64,000 nucleotides of DNA from NCBI RefSeq assembly GCF_030297155.1, contig NZ_AP028067.1, positions 992,001-1,056,000 on the forward strand, given 5' to 3'. Positions 26,409 to 36,440 of the stretch are shown here, in pieces (position 1 is the stretch's first letter; each line of letters starts with the position of its first letter). The translations under genes were made by a program, and so were the position numbers. This DNA is from Vibrio sp. FE10 (GTDB taxonomy: Bacteria > Pseudomonadota > Gammaproteobacteria > Enterobacterales > Vibrionaceae). The notes beneath the pieces are model-generated. The model did not search any database, had not been told where the DNA came from, and worked only from the letters and a program-made list of their open reading frames with translations.

Positions 26409-28760
26409 ATGAACTTGGAACGTTCCGAGCGTATCGAAATCCCCGTGCTACCTCTACGTGATGTAGTGGTTTACCCACACATGGTTATTCCATTGTTTGT
26501 CGGTCGTGAAAAATCGATTACTTGCCTTGAATCGGCAATGGAAGCTAACAAACAAGTACTACTTGTAGCGCAGAAAGAAGCGGACACTGATGAGCCTTCA
26601 ATCGAAGACCTATTTAATGTAGGTACCGTTGCTACCATTCTTCAGTTACTTAAGCTCCCTGACGGTACTGTAAAAGTACTTGTTGAAGGTCAGCAGCGTG
26701 CAAAAATTCACCAATTTAAAGAAAGTGAATTTTTCCTAGCGGATGCCGAATACGTTGTAACCTCAGAACTTGACGAAAAAGAACAAGAAGTGGTTGTTCG
26801 CAGCGCGATCAATCAATTCGAAGGCTTTATTAAGCTAAACAAAAAAATCCCACCAGAAGTTCTCACTTCTCTGAACGGTATTGATGAGGCTGCACGCCTA
26901 GCCGATACAATTGCAGCGCACATGCCACTTAAATTGGTAGATAAGCAGCACGTTCTAGAAATTGCAGATGTGACTGAACGTCTGGAATTCTTAATGGGCC
27001 AAATGGAGTCAGAAATTGACATCCTGCAAGTTGAAAAACGCATTCGTGGCCGCGTTAAGAAGCAGATGGAAAAATCTCAGCGCGAGTACTACCTGAATGA
27101 GCAAATGAAAGCGATTCAGAAAGAACTGGGCGAGATGGATGACGCACCTGATGAATTCGAGACTCTGAAGAAGAAGATCGAAGATTCAAAAATGCCTCAA
27201 GAAGCTCGTGAAAAAACCGAGCAAGAACTGCAAAAACTGAAAATGATGTCGCCAATGTCTGCTGAAGCAACAGTAGTACGTAGCTACATCGATTGGATGG
27301 TTGGTGTTCCTTGGGCTAAGCGTTCAAAAGTTAAGAAGAATTTAGCGAAAGCGGAAGAGGTCTTGAATGAAGACCACTACGGCTTAGAGCGTGTTAAAGA
27401 ACGTATCCTTGAATATTTGGCAGTACAAAACCGAATTAACAAGCTAAAAGGTCCAATCCTTTGTCTTGTTGGTCCTCCTGGTGTAGGTAAAACCTCTCTA
27501 GGTCGCTCGATTGCTGCGGCAACAGGCCGTAAGTACACTCGTATGGCTCTAGGTGGCGTACGTGACGAAGCGGAAATCCGCGGTCACCGTCGTACTTACA
27601 TCGGTTCACTTCCGGGTAAACTGATCCAGAAGATGTCTAAAGTTGGTGTTAAGAACCCACTGTTCCTATTAGATGAAATCGATAAGATGTCGTCTGATAT
27701 GCGTGGCGACCCATCTTCAGCGCTTCTAGAAGTACTAGATCCAGAGCAAAACGTTGCATTCAACGATCACTACTTAGAAGTCGATTACGATCTGTCAGAT
27801 GTGATGTTTGTTGCAACATCTAACTCAATGGACATTCCTGGCCCGTTATTAGACCGTATGGAAGTGATTCGTCTGTCGGGTTACACCGAAGATGAAAAGC
27901 TGAACATTGCTAAGAGCCACTTACTGGACAAACAAGTTCAACGTAACGGTCTTAAGCCTCACGAGATTAATATCGAAGATTCAGCAATCGTCGGCATTAT
28001 TCGTTATTACACGCGTGAAGCGGGTGTACGTAACCTAGAACGTGAAATCTCTAAGATCTGCCGTAAAGCAGTTAAGAATATCCTGCTAGACAGTAGCCTT
28101 AAGTCTGTAACGGTTAACATTGATAACCTGAAAGAGTACTTGGGTGTTCAACGTCATGACTTCGGTAAGGCGGATGAGAGTAACCGTATCGGTCAAGTGA
28201 CTGGTTTAGCGTGGACTCAAGTTGGTGGCGATCTACTGACTATCGAAACTGAATCAATGCCAGGTAAAGGTAAGCTAACGCAAACCGGTTCTCTTGGTGA
28301 TGTGATGAAAGAATCGATTCAAGCGGCAATGACTGTGGTTCGTTCTCGTGCGGAAAATCTGGGTATTAATTCAGATTTCTACGAGAAGCGTGATATTCAC
28401 GTTCACGTACCTGAAGGTGCAACACCAAAAGATGGCCCAAGCGCGGGTATCGCAATGTGTACTGCACTTGTTTCTAGCTTAACGGGTAACCCTGTGAAAG
28501 CTGAAGTGGGTATGACAGGTGAAATTACCCTACGTGGTGAAGTTTTACCTATCGGTGGCTTGAAAGAAAAACTGCTCGCTGCACACCGTGGTGGCATCAA
28601 AACTGTCTTGATTCCAAAAGACAATGAGCGTGATTTGGAAGAGATTCCAGACAATGTTATTGCTGACTTACAAGTGATCCCAGTCCAGTGGATTGATGAA
28701 GTACTTAAAGTCGCGCTAGAACGAGATCCGTCAGGGGTCGAGTTTGACGTGAAAAAATAG
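26409..28760 (+). CDS. lon: ATP-dependent protease Lon
   Basis: 783 aa. LON substrate-binding domain at the N-terminus, a coiled-coil region, AAA+ module with Walker A GPPGVGKT at 355-362, and a C-terminal Ser-Lys protease domain with Ser678 in DGPSAG and Lys721 in GGLKEKLLAA. It degrades misfolded and selected regulatory proteins as a homohexamer. AAGAGAG precedes the ATG. It has its own heat-shock promoter and a terminator on each side, so it is monocistronic. Confidence 0.98.
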   Translation: MNLERSERIEIPVLPLRDVVVYPHMVIPLFVGREKSITCLESAMEANKQVLLVAQKEADTDEPSIEDLFNVGTVATILQLLKLPDGTVKVLVEGQQRAKIHQFKESEFFLADAEYVVTSELDEKEQEVVVRSAINQFEGFIKLNKKIPPEVLTSLNGIDEAARLADTIAAHMPLKLVDKQHVLEIADVTERLEFLMGQMESEIDILQVEKRIRGRVKKQMEKSQREYYLNEQMKAIQKELGEMDDAPDEFETLKKKIEDSKMPQEAREKTEQELQKLKMMSPMSAEATVVRSYIDWMVGVPWAKRSKVKKNLAKAEEVLNEDHYGLERVKERILEYLAVQNRINKLKGPILCLVGPPGVGKTSLGRSIAAATGRKYTRMALGGVRDEAEIRGHRRTYIGSLPGKLIQKMSKVGVKNPLFLLDEIDKMSSDMRGDPSSALLEVLDPEQNVAFNDHYLEVDYDLSDVMFVATSNSMDIPGPLLDRMEVIRLSGYTEDEKLNIAKSHLLDKQVQRNGLKPHEINIEDSAIVGIIRYYTREAGVRNLEREISKICRKAVKNILLDSSLKSVTVNIDNLKEYLGVQRHDFGKADESNRIGQVTGLAWTQVGGDLLTIETESMPGKGKLTQTGSLGDVMKESIQAAMTVVRSRAENLGINSDFYEKRDIHVHVPEGATPKDGPSAGIAMCTALVSSLTGNPVKAEVGMTGEITLRGEVLPIGGLKEKLLAAHRGGIKTVLIPKDNERDLEEIPDNVIADLQVIPVQWIDEVLKVALERDPSGVEFDVKK

Positions 28761-28790
28761 TGATGCGTAGCAAAAACTAGTAAAGAATTA

Positions 28791-28828
28791 CGCTGATAGG
28801 CTCGAAAAGGCTTGTCAGCGTTTTTTTT
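28791..28828 (+). terminator. Terminator after lon
   Basis: CGCTGA at 28791 pairs with TCAGCG at 28815 through an imperfect upper stem, followed by eight T. Confidence 0.85.
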
Positions 28829-28952
28829 GGACGCTAAGTTATTCCACTAAAGCGGCAATCCCTTTTGTAATAAGGCTTGCGGCTAAATTAAAACCAAAAT
28901 GGAACGTACAGTCATCGAGAAGTAGTCACAGATGACACATAGGGGAAAAACA

Positions 28953-29225
28953 GTGAATAAAACACAACTAGTAGAATCAATCGCAGAAAACGCAGACATC
29001 TCTAAAGCTTCAGCTGGCCGCGCTCTAGACGCTTTCATCGAAGCAGTTGGCACAACGCTACAATCAGGTGACCAAGTGGCACTTGTAGGCTTTGGTACTT
29101 TCAGTGTTCGTACTCGTGCTGCTCGTACAGGTCGTAACCCAAAAACTGGTGAAGAGATCCAAATCGCAGAAGCTAAAGTACCAGGCTTCAAAGCGGGTAA
29201 AGCACTTAAAGACGCATGTAACTAA
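28953..29225 (+). CDS. hupB: DNA-binding protein HU-beta
   Basis: 90 aa. The GTG at 28953 is taken as start because AGGGGAA lies six to eleven bases upstream and the protein then begins MNKTQLVE like other HU proteins; the upstream ATG at 28932 would add seven residues of ribosome-site sequence. One HU/IHF domain with [23 protein letters not shown], including the Arg-rich DNA-binding arm and its conserved Pro. It compacts and bends chromosomal DNA. The order lon-hupB-ppiD is conserved in gammaproteobacteria. Confidence 0.95.
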   Translation: MNKTQLVESIAENADISKASAGRALDAFIEAVGTTLQSGDQVALVGFGTFSVRTRAARTGRNPKTGEEIQIAEAKVPGFKAGKALKDACN

Positions 29226-29346
29226 TTTTTGTTGCTGAAACCTCGAATTTTGTGAGGGGAAAGCAGTAATATGCGTTTACTGTTTGAAAAATGATGTTTC
29301 ATTCTTAGACAGTATGTGTGCAAAGCACATTGAACTTATTTAAATT

Positions 29347-29376
29347 ATGCGCATCCTACTGATGCGCATTTCTTTT
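29347..29376 (+). terminator. Terminator after hupB
   Basis: Perfect 9-bp stem ATGCGCATC / GATGCGCAT with loop CTACT, followed by TTCTTTTT. Confidence 0.85.
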
Positions 29377-29445
29377 TCTGATAATATCGCGTGAATAGAT
29401 TTTTATTTTGAAGCCAATGCTTCATATCCGGAGAGCACTTAAATT

Positions 29446-31311
29446 ATGATGGATCGATTACGCGAAGGCGTGAATAGCATCGCGGTAAAAATTATCCTTG
29501 GGTTGATTATCCTGTCATTCGTATTCGCAGGTGTAGGCAGCTACATCACCGGTGGCGGTAACAACGCAGCAGCTAAAGTTGGCAATACAGAAATCGCTCG
29601 TGGTGAGTTCGAACAGGCTTACCAAAACGAACGTAATCGCATGCAGTCTCAACTAGGCGATTACTTTGCTCAAATGCTTGCAGACCCTGCATACGTAGAG
29701 TCTTTCCGTAAATCAGTTCTTGATCGCATGATCAATGACGTTCTACTTGAGCAACAAGCTGAGTCTCTAGGTCTACGAATCAGTGACACTCAAATCCGTA
29801 CCATGATTCTAGAAATGCCTCAATTCCAAACGGCTGGTCAATTCGACCAAGAAGTTTACCAATCGGCATTACGTCGTGCAGGTTTCAGTGCAGAAAGCTT
29901 CGCTGAATACATGCGTCGTGATCTAATGCGCAACCAGCTTGTTACTGCTCTACAAGGCAGCGAATTCGTTCTTCAAGGCGAGATCGATACGCAAAGCAAG
30001 CTTATTGCCCAAACTCGTGACATTCGCACTGTAACTCTTTCTGTTGCTGACTTAGCGAAAGACATCGAGCTAACTGACGAACAGATCGAACAGTACTACA
30101 CTGAGAACCCAGCAGCTTACACTCGTCCAGAGCAAGCTAAGGTGTCTTACATCGAGCTTTCTGCTGAAGCACTTAAGTCTCAGCTTGAAGTTAGCGATGA
30201 AGAAGCTCAGAAATACTACCAAGAGCACCTAGACAAGTACTCAACTGAAGAGCAACGTAAAGTTAGCCACATCCTAGTTCAAGGCGATGACGAGGCGAAA
30301 GCTCAGTCTATCCTAGACGAACTAAATGCAGGCGCTGATTTTGCTACGCTAGCGGAAGAGAAATCTGACGATTTCGGTAGTGCAGATGTTGGCGGTGACC
30401 TAGGTTGGATTGAACGTGATGTTATGGACCCAGCATTCGAAGACGCGGCTTTCGCTCTTGAGAATATTGGCGATACTACTGGGCTAGTTAAATCTGATTT
30501 CGGCTACCACATCATCAAGCTAGACGAACTAAAAGCATCTCAAGCTCAATCTTACACTGAAGTAGCGGAAGAGATTAAGACAGAGCTTCTAGACCAACAT
30601 GCAGTTGATCAGTTCTACGAGCAACAAACTGAACTTGAAAAAGTAGCGTTTGAATTCCCAGATTCTCTAGACGATTCTGCAGAAGCTATCAACGCGAAAA
30701 TCACGACGACTGATTTCATTTCTCAAGCTGATGCGCCAGAAGTTCTGATGACGCCTGCAGTAATGCAAGCTATCTTGAGCCCTGAAGTGAAAGAAGACGG
30801 TCTGAACTCTGAAGTTATCGAAGTTGCACCTGAGCACGTGATTGTTGTTCGTGTAGAAGAGACTCGTGACGAAACAGTTCTTCCGCTAGCTGAAGTGAAA
30901 GATCAAGTTGTCGCTGCACTGTCTGCGGTACAAGCTGAGCAACAAGCGGTTGAGCTTGGTGTATCTCTTGTTAACGAACTTAAGCAAGGTAACGAAGCGG
31001 TACTTTCAGACAACTACCTTGAGTTCACTGAACTTGAAACGATTGACCGTAACTCTCCACTTGCAGCTTCTGTGTTCGCATTATCGAAACCAGAAGAAGG
31101 CCAAGCGGTATTTGGTCAATCTAAAGACCAAGACGGTAACATCGTAGTTGTTGAGCTTTCTAAAGTGACGGCTGAAATCAACCCAGCTTACAGCACTCAA
31201 ATCGGTGCTCAGTTAGAGCGTGTTGGTAACCAACAAGATCTAACTAACGTATTAAACGTACTGCGCAAAAATGCAGACGTTGAATACTACGTAGTGGATC
31301 AAGGTCAGTAA
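29446..31311 (+). CDS. ppiD: Periplasmic folding chaperone PpiD
   Basis: 621 aa, inner-membrane anchored SurA-type protein. One membrane helix at about residues 15-36, a SurA-like N-terminal chaperone domain, a parvulin domain (about 265-360; KVSHILVQ, DLGWIERDVMDPAFEDAAF), then a C-terminal helical region. It interacts with proteins emerging from the Sec translocon. The presence of the parvulin motif says nothing about activity, since E. coli PpiD is essentially inactive as an isomerase. GGAGAG is the ribosome site. Confidence 0.95.
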   Translation: MMDRLREGVNSIAVKIILGLIILSFVFAGVGSYITGGGNNAAAKVGNTEIARGEFEQAYQNERNRMQSQLGDYFAQMLADPAYVESFRKSVLDRMINDVLLEQQAESLGLRISDTQIRTMILEMPQFQTAGQFDQEVYQSALRRAGFSAESFAEYMRRDLMRNQLVTALQGSEFVLQGEIDTQSKLIAQTRDIRTVTLSVADLAKDIELTDEQIEQYYTENPAAYTRPEQAKVSYIELSAEALKSQLEVSDEEAQKYYQEHLDKYSTEEQRKVSHILVQGDDEAKAQSILDELNAGADFATLAEEKSDDFGSADVGGDLGWIERDVMDPAFEDAAFALENIGDTTGLVKSDFGYHIIKLDELKASQAQSYTEVAEEIKTELLDQHAVDQFYEQQTELEKVAFEFPDSLDDSAEAINAKITTTDFISQADAPEVLMTPAVMQAILSPEVKEDGLNSEVIEVAPEHVIVVRVEETRDETVLPLAEVKDQVVAALSAVQAEQQAVELGVSLVNELKQGNEAVLSDNYLEFTELETIDRNSPLAASVFALSKPEEGQAVFGQSKDQDGNIVVVELSKVTAEINPAYSTQIGAQLERVGNQQDLTNVLNVLRKNADVEYYVVDQGQ

Positions 31312-31471
31312 GCTCAGGTTAGCTTGAGTTAGATTAGCTCGGTAGTTAAGCCTGTTTGGTGACTGACTACCGAGAATCAACATGCGATGGTTGTTGTTTT
31401 GCCAATTAGGTTTATTCGATAAATCAGATTTGCGAGACAACAAACAAGCTGATGAAAACAAGATGTATAAC

Positions 31472-31505
31472 AAAGCGGGTCACTTCGGTGACCCGCTTTA
31501 TTTTT
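31472..31505 (+). terminator. Terminator after ppiD
   Basis: Perfect 12-bp stem AAAGCGGGTCAC / GTGACCCGCTTT closed by a TTCG tetraloop and followed by ATTTTTAT. Very stable. Confidence 0.92.
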
Positions 31506-31572
31506 ATCTGGCGTTTGTGTTATCTGCAGCGGCAAATGCATAAGTTACCTTTTTTGTACAAAGGAACGGTTT

Positions 31573-31872
31573 ATGCGCGCGATATATTCAACACTACTTC
31601 TCTCATTTCTTATTACCCTGAGCTCTGCAGTGTTTGCTGATAGCCCAACTAAAGCTGAGCTATATGATGGCATTGAGATCACGGTAAACATCAACACAGC
31701 GACAGCAGAAGAGCTATCAGCCCTATTAGTGGGCGTGGGCGATAAGAAAGCAAAAGAGATTGTTGATTACAGAGAGAAGAACGGTGAGTTTGCTACTGCA
31801 GATAGTTTGGTGAACGTGAAAGGAATTGGTGAGGCCACGGTCGAAAAGAACCGCGAAAGAATTCAGCTTTGA
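31573..31872 (+). CDS. Secreted helix-hairpin-helix protein, ComEA/YbaV type
   Basis: 99 aa. A signal peptide (residues 1-22, ending VFADS) is followed by one helix-hairpin-helix DNA-binding domain: NINTATAEELSALLVGVGDKKAKEIVDYREKNG and VKGIGEATVEKN. This is the periplasmic part of the ComEA fold, which in Vibrio cholerae binds incoming DNA during natural transformation; several paralogues exist in vibrios and this one sits in the YbaV position after ppiD, so a direct role in competence is uncertain. It overlaps the end of the convergent rhombosortase gene by ten bases. Confidence 0.85.
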   Translation: MRAIYSTLLLSFLITLSSAVFADSPTKAELYDGIEITVNINTATAEELSALLVGVGDKKAKEIVDYREKNGEFATADSLVNVKGIGEATVEKNRERIQL

Positions 31873-32411
31873 TTCGTTTTTCTATCCGTTATAAATAACA
31901 CGACAGCCATGAAGCCTCCAGCCAGTGCACCTGCTAGGTGGGCTTCAATGGCGACACGAGCATTAATCAGTTCGCCAGTCGTGCTAGAAGGGCCAACAAG
32001 CTGCTCCCACGCTATCTTAGCGATTAATCCTAACACCAACAGCCAACTAGAATTCCTGCCGTTTAACGCTTCTCTGAGTGCGAATAAACCAAATAGCCCA
32101 TGTAAAGTTCCCGATAAGCCAACATAGATTTGAATACTCGACAGCAACAGAGCGAATCCAGTGACTAAACTAATGAAAAGCAATGCGCTGATCAGTTGTT
32201 TTTTATTGGGTTGAAACAGATAACTGATGATCCATAAGCCGGCTAGATTCATCAGCAGGTGTGAGTAGTTGGTATGTGAAAAGTTTCCTGTTAGGATCCG
32301 CCACCATTGCCCATCGGCGATCGCATTTTTATCCCAAACTACCCAAGCCTGCACAGGCTCTAGTTGGAATAAGACGCATAAAAGTGAAGTGAAAATTAAA
32401 ACAGGGTACAC
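31863..32411 (-). CDS. rrtA: Rhombosortase (GlyGly-CTERM rhomboid protease)
   Basis: 182 aa from the GTG at 32411; a TTG at 32441 would add ten residues and overlap the divergent neighbour. Six hydrophobic segments of a compact rhomboid protease. The serine is in GLSGTLHG (Ser100) and the histidine in EAHLAG (His158), the rhombosortase versions of the rhomboid dyad; the HLLMNLAGLW helix is also present. Rhombosortases remove the C-terminal GlyGly-CTERM tail of type II-secreted proteins so these can be lipidated or released at the surface. Its substrates are not in this window. The exact start is uncertain. Confidence 0.85.
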   Translation of the reverse strand: MYPVLIFTSLLCVLFQLEPVQAWVVWDKNAIADGQWWRILTGNFSHTNYSHLLMNLAGLWIISYLFQPNKKQLISALLFISLVTGFALLLSSIQIYVGLSGTLHGLFGLFALREALNGRNSSWLLVLGLIAKIAWEQLVGPSSTTGELINARVAIEAHLAGALAGGFMAVVLFITDRKTNQS

Positions 32412-32420
32412 ATTAAATCC

Positions 32421-33020
32421 ATGTCTCGTTATTGCCGCCAATGCAGCAAGGCTTTGAAAGCTTGTATATGTCAGTGGGTTACGCCACTAGAATCGAACGT
32501 TGAGCTTATCATTCTTCAGCATCCATCAGAAGAGCATCGCCCAATGGGAACTGCGCGTATTCTCTCTTTATCCCTAAAAAACAGCGTGACGCTTGTGGGT
32601 GAAGATTTTTCAGAGAATACACAACTTAATGAGTTGCTGGCTGATGAGCAGTATCAACATGTGATTTTGTACCCCAGCGAACATTCTGTTTCTGTTGAGT
32701 CTGCAACATGCCCAAGTAAAAAGCTGCGTGTGATTTTAATAGATGGAACATGGAAGAAGGCATTCAAAATGTGGCAGGTATCGAGTAACTTGCACGCGCT
32801 ACAAACGGTTCACTTACCCAAAGAGCTCAAAGGTAATTACCGAATCCGTAAAGCGCCAAGTGAAAACAGCCTTTCGACTGTAGAGGCGGGCTATCACCTG
32901 TTGAGCTTGTTAGAAAATGACCGAGATTTCAGCCCTTTGCTAACGGCATTTGACCAGATGATTCAGTTTCAAATCAATCAAATGCCGCCGGGCGTGTTTG
33001 AGAAAAACTACTTAGATTAA
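32421..33020 (+). CDS. DTW-domain protein (tRNA acp3U transferase family)
   Basis: 199 aa. An N-terminal zinc-type cluster (Cys5, Cys8, Cys15, Cys17 in CRQCSKALKACIC) and the DTW family signature DGTW at 108-111 followed by KKAFKMW; also HPSEEHRPMGTARI. The E. coli family member TapT (YfiP) puts the 3-amino-3-carboxypropyl group on uridine 47 of tRNA, using S-adenosylmethionine. The start ATG lies nine bases from the rhombosortase start in head-to-head orientation. Good family match; exact tRNA target not shown. Confidence 0.85.
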   Translation: MSRYCRQCSKALKACICQWVTPLESNVELIILQHPSEEHRPMGTARILSLSLKNSVTLVGEDFSENTQLNELLADEQYQHVILYPSEHSVSVESATCPSKKLRVILIDGTWKKAFKMWQVSSNLHALQTVHLPKELKGNYRIRKAPSENSLSTVEAGYHLLSLLENDRDFSPLLTAFDQMIQFQINQMPPGVFEKNYLD

Positions 33021-33052
33021 GATTAAGCCGTTTCACTAGCACGAGTCAGAAA

Positions 33053-34396
33053 TTAAAACTCAGTATGAGCCGAGAACAATTGCTGATGCATTTTTTGCGC
33101 AAGATCATCGGTCATTGATGAGATGTAATCGGCTATCACGCGCATCTTTCTCGATTCATCGTCATGCAGTAGCCACTGCTTCTTGATTGGTAGTGGTAAC
33201 AAACGTTCAGGATCGGCGCTGAATGCTTCAAACATATCCATGATGATCTGCTGACCTTTATATTCGATCACTTGAACCTGTGGAACTTGGATCACAAACT
33301 CGCTGACAAAGCGCTTAAGCCTATCCAATGTGGCATCCATACTCGGCTCAAGAAAAGCGTTATAAGTCAGCAGCACGTTCTCAAATTCTGTATCAACGGG
33401 CTTGATAGAGATACTGGTGAGTAGCGCGTTAACTATCCCACCTATCGCATCTTTTCTACGATATTGCTCACCCGAAAACAGCATTTCAGTAATCGAATCT
33501 AAATGCTCACAAATCCAAGGATCTGCCATCTCTTTCAATTGAGGATAAGCAGATTCAACCCATTGCGCTTTAGTCACTGAGCCAAGCACAATCGCATCTT
33601 CTAAATCGTGTACGCCATAAGCGATGTCATCAGCCAGTTCCATGATCGAACAGTCGAGTGATTTGTACTTAGTTTTGTTGTGCTCAAGTGGTTCGGTATG
33701 CGACTTTCTTTTCTGCTTTAGAAGTCGTTGGTCGTTGTCTGAAAGCGGCTCAAGTACCCAGTTGAACAACTCTTCATCATGATCGTAGATCCCTTTCGCT
33801 GGCATCCAATCCTTCGCACGCAGTTGTCGCTGGTGCTTAACGGGTTGATGTCGAGATTGGGAGTGGACCTCGCTCAGTAGCGATGGGTATTTGATCAAAC
33901 CGAGTAGGGTGCGTCTTGATAGGTTCATTCCATGATGTTCAGTATAGGGTTCTAGCTGAGTGACGATTCGGAACGTCTGAGCATTGCCTTCAAAACCACC
34001 ATGGTCGCGCATCATATAGTTCAACGCGACTTCACCACCATGTCCATAAGGTGGGTGGCCAATGTCGTGAGCCAGGCACAGTGAATCAATCAAACTGTCT
34101 GACGGCAACAAATCACGAAATTCGGGTTGTTTTTTCTTTAACTGAGCGACAATCCCCGTACCAAGTTGAGCTGCTTCTAGTGAGTGCGTTAAGCGGGTAC
34201 GGTGAAAGTCATTGACTGTGGTGCCATGCACTTGCGTTTTCGCTTGTAGACGACGAAACGCAGCTGAGTGAAGTACGCGAGCACGATCGCGTTGATATGG
34301 GCTACGGTGATCGTCTCTTCTGATCTTATGCTCGTCGTTGTTTCGATCTTGCCATTCTTGCTCGAGTACAAATGGTGTTTCGATTGGAGAAGTCAA
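33053..34396 (-). CDS. dGTP triphosphohydrolase-like HD-domain protein
   Basis: 447 aa from the TTG at 34396, preferred because TAGGTG lies six bases upstream; an upstream TTG at 34411 has no ribosome site. HD-type phosphohydrolase with HRTRLTHSLEAAQLG and LAHDIGHPPYGHGGE carrying the metal ligands, and a later DIAYGVHDLEDA helix. Members of this dNTPase group hydrolyse dNTPs to nucleoside and triphosphate. It lies 55 bp after yfbR on the same strand, so two nucleotide-pool HD enzymes are adjacent. Confidence 0.88.
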   Translation of the reverse strand: MTSPIETPFVLEQEWQDRNNDEHKIRRDDHRSPYQRDRARVLHSAAFRRLQAKTQVHGTTVNDFHRTRLTHSLEAAQLGTGIVAQLKKKQPEFRDLLPSDSLIDSLCLAHDIGHPPYGHGGEVALNYMMRDHGGFEGNAQTFRIVTQLEPYTEHHGMNLSRRTLLGLIKYPSLLSEVHSQSRHQPVKHQRQLRAKDWMPAKGIYDHDEELFNWVLEPLSDNDQRLLKQKRKSHTEPLEHNKTKYKSLDCSIMELADDIAYGVHDLEDAIVLGSVTKAQWVESAYPQLKEMADPWICEHLDSITEMLFSGEQYRRKDAIGGIVNALLTSISIKPVDTEFENVLLTYNAFLEPSMDATLDRLKRFVSEFVIQVPQVQVIEYKGQQIIMDMFEAFSADPERLLPLPIKKQWLLHDDESRKMRVIADYISSMTDDLAQKMHQQLFSAHTEF

Positions 34397-34451
34397 AATA
34401 GCACCTATCAAATTGATTTTATTTAGATAATTACACTCAACTTATACCTAG

Positions 34452-35036
34452 CTAGCTGATTTCGTCTAGTGATAATTCGAAACTGGGTGCAAATGTCGTC
34501 AGAAAGTAATCCATTTCCGGACTTTTGCGTTGTGATAGCGTCTCTTCAAGCCTACGTTTGGCCTGTTCGTATTCGTGGTTTCCAGCGCTGAGTTCTTCCA
34601 AGCATTTGAGGTAAGCACAGATCGTATCGGCTTGTTTGACGATGCTTTGTTCTTCTTTGTTTGCTGTTCCGGATATTAAGAAGGGCGCGAAATCGTCTTG
34701 GAACTCTTCCGGCAACATAGAGAGTAATCTTTGTTCTGCTGCGGCCTCGATTTTTTTATATTCCAGAGCAATGTCTGGGTTGTAGTATTTAACCGGAGTT
34801 GGCAAATCACCAGTCAGTACCTCGCTAGTATCGTGGTACATGCCAAGCAGGGCAATGTGCTCAGGGTTGAGTTTGCCATCAAACTTCTTGTTTTTGATAA
34901 GCGCCAAGGCGTGCGCGACGAAAGCCACTTGTAGGCTGTGTTCTGAAATGTTTTCGCTTGAGATTGAACGCATCAGCGGCCAACGTTGGATAAGCTTCAT
35001 ACGTGCTAGATGGGCAAAGAAATGGCTCTGTTTCAT
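34452..35036 (-). CDS. yfbR: 5'-deoxynucleotidase YfbR
   Basis: 194 aa. The ATG at 35036 is preceded by AAAGGACG; the longer open frame to 35108 has no ribosome site. HD-domain enzyme with His33 ([13 protein letters not shown]) and His68-Asp69 ([20 protein letters not shown]), which hydrolyses deoxyribonucleoside 5'-monophosphates. Order alaA-yfbR is conserved in enterobacteria and vibrios. A terminator lies between it and alaA. Confidence 0.93.
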   Translation of the reverse strand: MKQSHFFAHLARMKLIQRWPLMRSISSENISEHSLQVAFVAHALALIKNKKFDGKLNPEHIALLGMYHDTSEVLTGDLPTPVKYYNPDIALEYKKIEAAAEQRLLSMLPEEFQDDFAPFLISGTANKEEQSIVKQADTICAYLKCLEELSAGNHEYEQAKRRLEETLSQRKSPEMDYFLTTFAPSFELSLDEIS

Positions 35037-35105
35037 AATCGTCCTTTCTAAACTGTGCTCCACTCGTACCTTGTGTTTGCCACAAACTGCGCGAGACAGC
35101 GGATA

Positions 35106-35134
35106 CAAAAAAGGCTCCCAAACAGGAGCCTTTT
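35106..35134 (-). terminator. Terminator after alaA
   Basis: Stem AAAAGGCTCC / GGAGCCTTTT with loop of six. On the minus strand it is followed by a T-run; it ends the alaA transcript just before yfbR. Confidence 0.85.
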
Positions 35135-35207
35135 AAGCATAGAAGTGATTGATTACAAGTTAAAGTCTTTTAAAACAGCAAATTGTAGTCATAACTCTTG
35201 GTGTTAA

Positions 35208-36440
35208 TTAAGCATCGGTGAGGTCGTCTTGGCTGTAAGTCTGCAAGAAGCGTTCAAGACGGCCAATGGCAACTTCAAGGTCTTCAATATGTGGCAAAGT
35301 CACAATACGGAAGTGATCCGGTTTCGGCCAGTTGAAGCCAGTACCTTGAACCAATAGCACCTTTTCTTGCTTAAGGAAGTCGAGCACAAACTTCTGATCG
35401 TCTTTGATGTTGTACATGTTGGTGTCAATCTTAGGGAACAGATACATAGCGCCCTTAGGTTTCACGCAAGAGACACCTGGAATCTTGTTGATCAGTTCCC
35501 ATGCTCGGTCACGTTGCTCAAGTAAGCGACCGCCGGGCAGCAACAGTTCGTTGATACTTTGATAGCCACCCAGTGCAGTTTGGATTGCATGCTGCATAGG
35601 TACATTGGCACACAAACGCATCGAGGCGAGCATCTCTAGTCCTTCGACATAGCCTTTAGCAATATGTTTTGGACCGGTTAAGAACATCCAACCACCGCGG
35701 AAGCCACATACACGGTAAGCTTTAGACAGACCGTTGAATGTCACCATGAGTACATCTTCAGCAAGCGTTGCAACTGAAGTGTGTACCGCACCGTCGTAAA
35801 GCACCTTGTCGTAGATCTCATCGGCAAAAATGATCAGGTCATTCTCACGAGCGATCTCAACCACTTTAAGTAGGAAGTCGCGACTATAAACAGCGCCCGT
35901 TGGGTTGTTTGGGTTGATCAGTACAATGCCGCGCGTCTTTGGTGAAATCTTTGCGCGCATGTCGTCAAGATCTGGATACCAATCAGCATCTTCATCACAC
36001 ATGTAGTGAACCGGTGTGCCACCAGAAAGCGCAACAGACGCAGTCCACAATGGGTAGTCTGGAGCGGGAACTAAGATTTCATCACCGTTATCCAGTAGCG
36101 CTTGCATAGACATAACGATAAGCTCTGATGCGCCGTTACCAATGTAAACGTCTTCTACATCAAGGTTACGCAGACCTTTTTTCTGGTAGTGCTGAACAAC
36201 CGCTTTACGGGCTGAATAGATGCCTTTTGAGTCACAGTAACCTTGAGATGTCGGTAGGTTACGGATTACGTCAACAAGGATTTCATCAGGGGCGTCAAAA
36301 CCAAATGGGGCGGGGTTACCGATATTAAGCTTCAGTATTTTATGCCCTTCTTCTTCCATGCGCTTAGCATGTTTGAGTACAGGTCCCCTGATTTCGTAGC
36401 ATACGCTGTTGAGTTTTGACGACATCCCGATATTTTGCAT
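35208..36440 (-). CDS. alaA: Glutamate-pyruvate aminotransferase AlaA
   Basis: 410 aa fold-type I PLP enzyme that makes alanine from pyruvate and glutamate. The PLP lysine is Lys240 in GLSKAYR; the NPNNPTGA, DEIYDKVLYD and GFRGGW motifs are intact. AGGAAA lies six bases before the ATG. It is at the head of a minus-strand group with yfbR and the dGTPase-like gene, and is separated from menF by 281 bp of divergent promoter DNA. Confidence 0.95.
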   Translation of the reverse strand: MQNIGMSSKLNSVCYEIRGPVLKHAKRMEEEGHKILKLNIGNPAPFGFDAPDEILVDVIRNLPTSQGYCDSKGIYSARKAVVQHYQKKGLRNLDVEDVYIGNGASELIVMSMQALLDNGDEILVPAPDYPLWTASVALSGGTPVHYMCDEDADWYPDLDDMRAKISPKTRGIVLINPNNPTGAVYSRDFLLKVVEIARENDLIIFADEIYDKVLYDGAVHTSVATLAEDVLMVTFNGLSKAYRVCGFRGGWMFLTGPKHIAKGYVEGLEMLASMRLCANVPMQHAIQTALGGYQSINELLLPGGRLLEQRDRAWELINKIPGVSCVKPKGAMYLFPKIDTNMYNIKDDQKFVLDFLKQEKVLLVQGTGFNWPKPDHFRIVTLPHIEDLEVAIGRLERFLQTYSQDDLTDA

